A stretch of 64,000 nucleotides of DNA from contig QVRM01001225.1 in NCBI GenBank assembly GCA_003439945.1, forward strand, positions 124,001 through 188,000, written 5' to 3'. The notes beneath the pieces were generated by a model, which did no database searches, was not told the DNA's origin, and saw nothing but the letters and a program-made list of their open reading frames with translations. Positions 60,168 through 64,000 of the stretch are shown piece by piece (position 1 is the stretch's first letter; every line of letters starts with the position of its first letter). This DNA comes from Dermanyssus gallinae (Eukaryota > Arthropoda > Arachnida > Mesostigmata > Dermanyssidae). Made by a program: the position numbers and the translations under genes.

Positions 60168-61247
60168 GGTGTGACTGAAAGAATTTTATAGCGATACATA
60201 AAATTGTAGAGCTCGTTAAAACGAATATTTTTTCCAATGGTACATGTGCTCTGAGAAGTCTTGTTTCGGAGTTACAGTGAAATTACTACAATTTGTGACA
60301 CTGGTGTTTTTGCCCGACATAGGAGCACAAAATGTGCTGTTGCGAGACAACCAGTCTTCCTAGACAGAAACTAAGCACACCGTCGTGTTCGTGATAAAAT
60401 TCTGCTCCGTCTGATGAATATGCAAGGCCGGTCAGAAGATGCGACATGGTCGCTTAGAAGAGAATTCGCCAAAAATAAAGTTCTTTATTAGCGTTCACGC
60501 CAAATACTTTAGAATCATAACTCTACGACCACCCACGTGTTCAAAGCTAACATATACAGCAAATGCGCATTTCATGACGATCATTTTGGTACCACATATG
60601 TCATATGTCATATGTCAATGCGAGCTGTGGTTGCGAAGTAATTACGATTTTTCGGCGGGATGTCCAGATTAAGTGCATGTAAAATGACTGTGTGGCGACG
60701 TTCACTACCGCCGACGTGTCGCGCGTCAGCCGCAGCGCGTCATTTTTCATGCACTTAATCTGGACATCCCGCCGAAAAATCGTAATTACTCCGCAACCAC
60801 AGCTCGCATTGCCATACGTTTGGTACCAAAATGATCGTCATGAAATGCGCGTTTGCTGTATATGTTAGCTTTGAACACGTGGGTGGTCGTAGGGTTATGA
60901 TTCTAAAGTATTTGGCGTGAACGCTAATAAAGAACTTTATTTTTGGCGAATTCTCTTCTAAGCGACCATGTCGCATCTTCTGACCGGCCTTGCATATTCA
61001 TCAGACGGAGCAGAATTTTATCACGAACACGACGGTGTGCTTAGTTTCTGTCTAGGATGACTGGTTGTCTCGCAACAGCACATTTTGTGCTCCTATGTCG
61101 GGCAAAAACACCAGTGTCACAAATTGTAGTAATTTCACTGTAACTCCGAAACAAGACTTCTCAGAGCACATGTACCATTGGAAAAAATATTCGTTTTAAC
61201 GAGCTCTACAATTTTATGTATAGCTATAAAATTCTTTCAGTCACACC

Positions 61248-61250
<3 letters not shown>
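60165..61250. mobile_element. 1.09-kb near-perfect palindromic foldback element (CAGGGTGTGACTG termini)
   Basis: The left arm is 60165-60688 and the right arm 60739-61250. They are inverted repeats of about 515 bp with few differences, chiefly a small expansion of TATGTCA units in the left arm (about 60595-60615). A 50-bp GC-rich loop separates them. Both ends abut (TA)n arrays. Mirror-image open frames in the arms (60439-60672 plus, 60755-60976 minus) have nearly the same translation, as expected for a palindrome rather than a gene. Short blocks in the arms (AATATTTTTTCCAATGG, TCTTGTTT.GGAG, ACAACCAGTC, CACACCGTCGTGTTC) resemble positions in elements A-C, so the families are related. Confidence 0.9.

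Positions 61251-61291
<41 letters not shown>
61251..61291. repeat. (TA)n microsatellite at right end of palindrome
   Basis: TA tract begins at the terminus. Confidence 0.97.
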
Positions 61292-61294
<3 letters not shown>

Positions 61295-62611
61295 TACCAC
61301 TTTAATTGCGGCGGGAGAAGTGGGGGTTGACTTTCAAACGTTAACAGGCTGCACAATGCTTTGTCTAGTGTGCGCTAATCATTGCCGCATCGCATGCCAC
61401 GTTGGCTTGTGTGCCCCTGTGTCTCATGATATCTGGGCAGTGATCGACGCCCACTAGGCAAATCATTGTGTGCTCTGCTAGCGAGTTAGAGTTAACACCC
61501 ACTACTACCGCCGCAACGATCAGAAATGGTAATGTATCAACGAGACAGTTTCGCTTTGCATTAGTAAATTTGAGGTCAACTGTGTCATCAAGCCGAAGGG
61601 CATAAGGATCACTTTTGCAGATGACCTCAAAATCGAGCTCGTCAGCGCAATGGAAACAGATTCGGCAACGTGCGATACGAGTGGCGGCGGTTATCACGCG
61701 CCTTAATCGTGTTTTCGATCCGAGCAAGAAATATTTGTGAACAAGAAGATTACTTATATAGTATATAACCGCAGCGAGAATCTACGTCGATTTCTTCTAA
61801 AGACTGGCTAATAAGCTACACTGGCAAATTTGCCTCCAAGCAAGGACAGATAATAACACCTCGCGACTCAGCAACTGGCGACATCCTAGCAACTAGGCTT
61901 AAGGATGACTTCTGCCTGCGGATGCCAGCAAGAAGACCCCTGTGGATCATATCTGTTTTGCCTTGGCACACAAAAGATTGTTGAGTTGTTGGAGTAGCAG
62001 GTTGAACCCTGTAAGAGAACGGGACCATAACCGGTAGCCACCCAGCATTCTTAGATACACACAGAGGGAATTGGATTTTCAAAGAACAAGAGATTCCTCT
62101 AACGTATGTCTCTATAGAAGACGCAGTTCGGGTGGAAGAGACAATCTGGGGTCTTTACCCCAATAGTAAAGTATTTAGTCGTGACGAGCTAAGGCATCTT
62201 TGCGTTACTCCTAACGGCCGCTGCCATGCAGGAAGTCCTAAAAAAATGGAAAACGTCGCTCCAGATGCAATCGTCTCCAGTGATGGATTCTTATAGAGAG
62301 CTATTTTGCTTGGCGGTTGCCGAATACTTAATACTACAATATGGATTGTATCCGTTCTCATCGTGGTCTGTCCTTTTAAGATAGGAAAGAGAAGCTTTTT
62401 AGAAGAAGTGAGACCTTATTCCAAAGGCCTGGCAGCGCGTAGTCTATTATAATATGATAGACAATAACGCTGTAGAAGACGTTTGCACCAAAAGAGAAAG
62501 CCAGACAAAAACTCTCCATTCGTGAGTGAGAAATTGTTAGAGACCTTCATGTAACCATAGGCGGGGTCAGTGCTAAGTAATACTTCGCTATTATTATACC
62601 CGAGTTAACAA
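61292..62611. other. Unassigned region
   Basis: A minus-strand frame of 120 codons (61365-61727) and a plus-strand frame of 93 codons (62015-62296) are open. The latter contains 'TIWGLYPNSKVFSRDELRHL' and resembles a BEN-type helix segment only loosely. Neither has a start context or splice site I can support. Confidence 0.25.
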
Positions 62612-62618
62612 AATGTAT

Positions 62619-62680
<62 letters not shown>

Positions 62681-62723
62681 ATATATATATATATATATAT
62701 ATATGGATAGTGTTCATCTGAGA

Positions 62724-62757
<34 letters not shown>
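62612..62757. repeat. Compound (TA)n array with embedded unique segment
   Basis: Two TA arrays separated by the first copy of a 24-bp segment (see 62703). Confidence 0.95.
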
Positions 62758-62761
<4 letters not shown>

Positions 62762-62781
62762 ATAGTGTTCATCTGAGACGA
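62703..62781. repeat. Duplicated 24-bp segment across a (TA)n array
   Basis: ATGGATAGTGTTCATCTGAG plus ACGA occurs at 62703-62726 and 62758-62781, giving a 55-bp unit that includes TA repeats. Likely replication slippage between TA tracts. Confidence 0.85.
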
Positions 62782-62985
62782 AATAGAAAATCGTCTAATG
62801 CTACGCTTTGTACGGCACAATCGGGTTTACTCTTTCTTGATGGCAGGATTAAGTTAAATATATATCTTTTTTGCGAGATGCCAGCATTTATTATTTTCTT
62901 CTAGGGTTACAGGGAAACGTGTTTAGCTACACAAGGGCTTTTGATGAGCGCTACCAGTCGAGCTTATCCTCGAGGCAGCCCCCCA

Positions 62986-62989
<4 letters not shown>

Positions 62990-63021
<32 letters not shown>
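62990..63021. repeat. (TA)n microsatellite
   Basis: Pure TA tract. Confidence 0.97.
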
Positions 63022-63025
<4 letters not shown>

Positions 63026-64000
63026 TACTACATATTGATGCTGTCAATTGCACGGACTACATCAAATTATGACAAATGTCTTGTGCAAAATCATATTTCT
63101 CAGACTCTTTTTAGGCAGATAAGCACTTTATCTCGTAGTTGGATTACCTCTTTATGGAGACAAAATGTTCGTTAATAAGATAGGTTTCATATCTGTGAAT
63201 ACGATCACTCTGCCCGTCGGCGTAAGCCACTACTAAAACATGAGCAGATTGTTTAGTTGAAAAAATCGACTAATTTGTACAAAAGGGTCAAATTAGTATT
63301 CCTCTAATAAAACCTCGCGGAGTCGAATGCCTTACGTGAATATTAGCAATAACTAAGACACGATGACAAGTGACAAGGTACACAATATTGACGGCATAGG
63401 TAGCTGTCAACTACCCGAGTAACAACAACGACAACAACAACAATAGGAGAGCACAGAAAGCAGTGGACTGCTTAAATAGCAGTGTGCATCTGCGCACTGA
63501 ACGTAATGCGCATTATTGTGTACGAGCCGGCTTAGTGGCCTCGCAGGCACAACGTGATTATCTCTATATATATTTGTGCGAGTATATTTGTGCTCAGGTA
63601 ACGTATCACCTAGACACTTAGAAGATCGATAGCATCTTCATCTGCTCCGTCGCAGCGGCACAGAACGCTACTCGTGGTCCGAAACAGGTGCAACAAACAT
63701 GTTTCAACAGTAAGTTAGGCACCCCCCGTCTATCCAGATAGTTTTGTCTATTTACTCTAGACAAATCAAAGTGCCGTCGAATGTTTGTTTGTTTGTTTGA
63801 TAGTGCGTGGGCAAAGCTCTATTGTTATTTTCCCATGCCATTGCTTATACAAATGAATCCACGTCCATCTGCACACATCGGCGTCTTAACGAGTGCCAAA
63901 TGCCTCATGTACTTCAACATATTCCCGTTAGGCGCCTTGTTCTCCCACCAGCCCAAATTGCAAGGACGCACGACCTCTCTCTCTCGCTAATAGGCCCCAC
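63022..64000. other. Unassigned spacer
   Basis: A short CAA run lies near 63421-63445; nothing else is recognised. Confidence 0.45.

Noticed and set aside
60439..60976. Two nearly identical proteins encoded head-to-head in the 60-kb palindrome
   Set aside because: They are mirror copies of the same arm DNA and have no homology that I recognise.

Overview
This is 64 kb of eukaryotic genomic DNA, most likely from an arthropod and possibly a chelicerate. The evidence is the mix of decayed mariner-type transposases, CR1/L2/Jockey-group and R1-like LINE fragments, (TA)n arrays every 1-3 kb, and CAG/CAA-rich islands of the kind seen in arthropod introns, UTRs and low-complexity coding sequence. 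I see no bacterial operons, rRNA, CRISPR array or intact canonical tRNA. No species assignment is possible from sequence alone.

Layout. 0-13 kb: AT-rich spacer with a 65-bp hairpin, two R1-like LINE 3' ends (2.95 and 4.73 kb), a tandem dimer with a hairpin in each unit (3.54-4.01 kb) and a LINE remnant (10.9 kb). 13-27 kb: GC-richer, low-complexity islands with no firm gene, interrupted by a 1.1-kb foldback transposon (17.9-19.1 kb), a related one-ended fragment (22 kb) and a Tc1-like remnant (25.5 kb). 27.6-29.8 kb: the longest open frame, a LINE reverse transcriptase on the minus strand, cut at its 5' end by a (TA)n array. 30-34.5 kb: three mariner fragments and a second foldback element (31.9-32.8 kb). 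38-41.6 kb: a third foldback copy split by a LINE, which is itself split by a 117-bp insertion. 43.4-45.9 kb: the best candidate for host coding sequence, two minus-strand exons with phase-compatible splice sites. 47.6-59.4 kb: a small hairpin, a LINE C-terminal fragment, four more transposase fragments, two tRNA-like SINE heads and a LINE with a pentanucleotide tail. 60.2-61.25 kb: a nearly perfect 1.09-kb palindrome.

The most notable theme is a family of non-autonomous foldback elements. They have CAGGGT... termini and long inverted arms, carry no transposase, and sit inside or against (TA)n microsatellites. At least three subtypes occur here: 17921-19059, 31904-32771 and the split 37983-41622 copy; the palindrome at 60165-61250; and a likely related end at 22218. 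Most coding potential in the window is degraded transposon. The host gene content is at most one partial gene plus unassigned low-complexity islands. Identifications of protein families come from reading translated motifs by eye, not from database searches.
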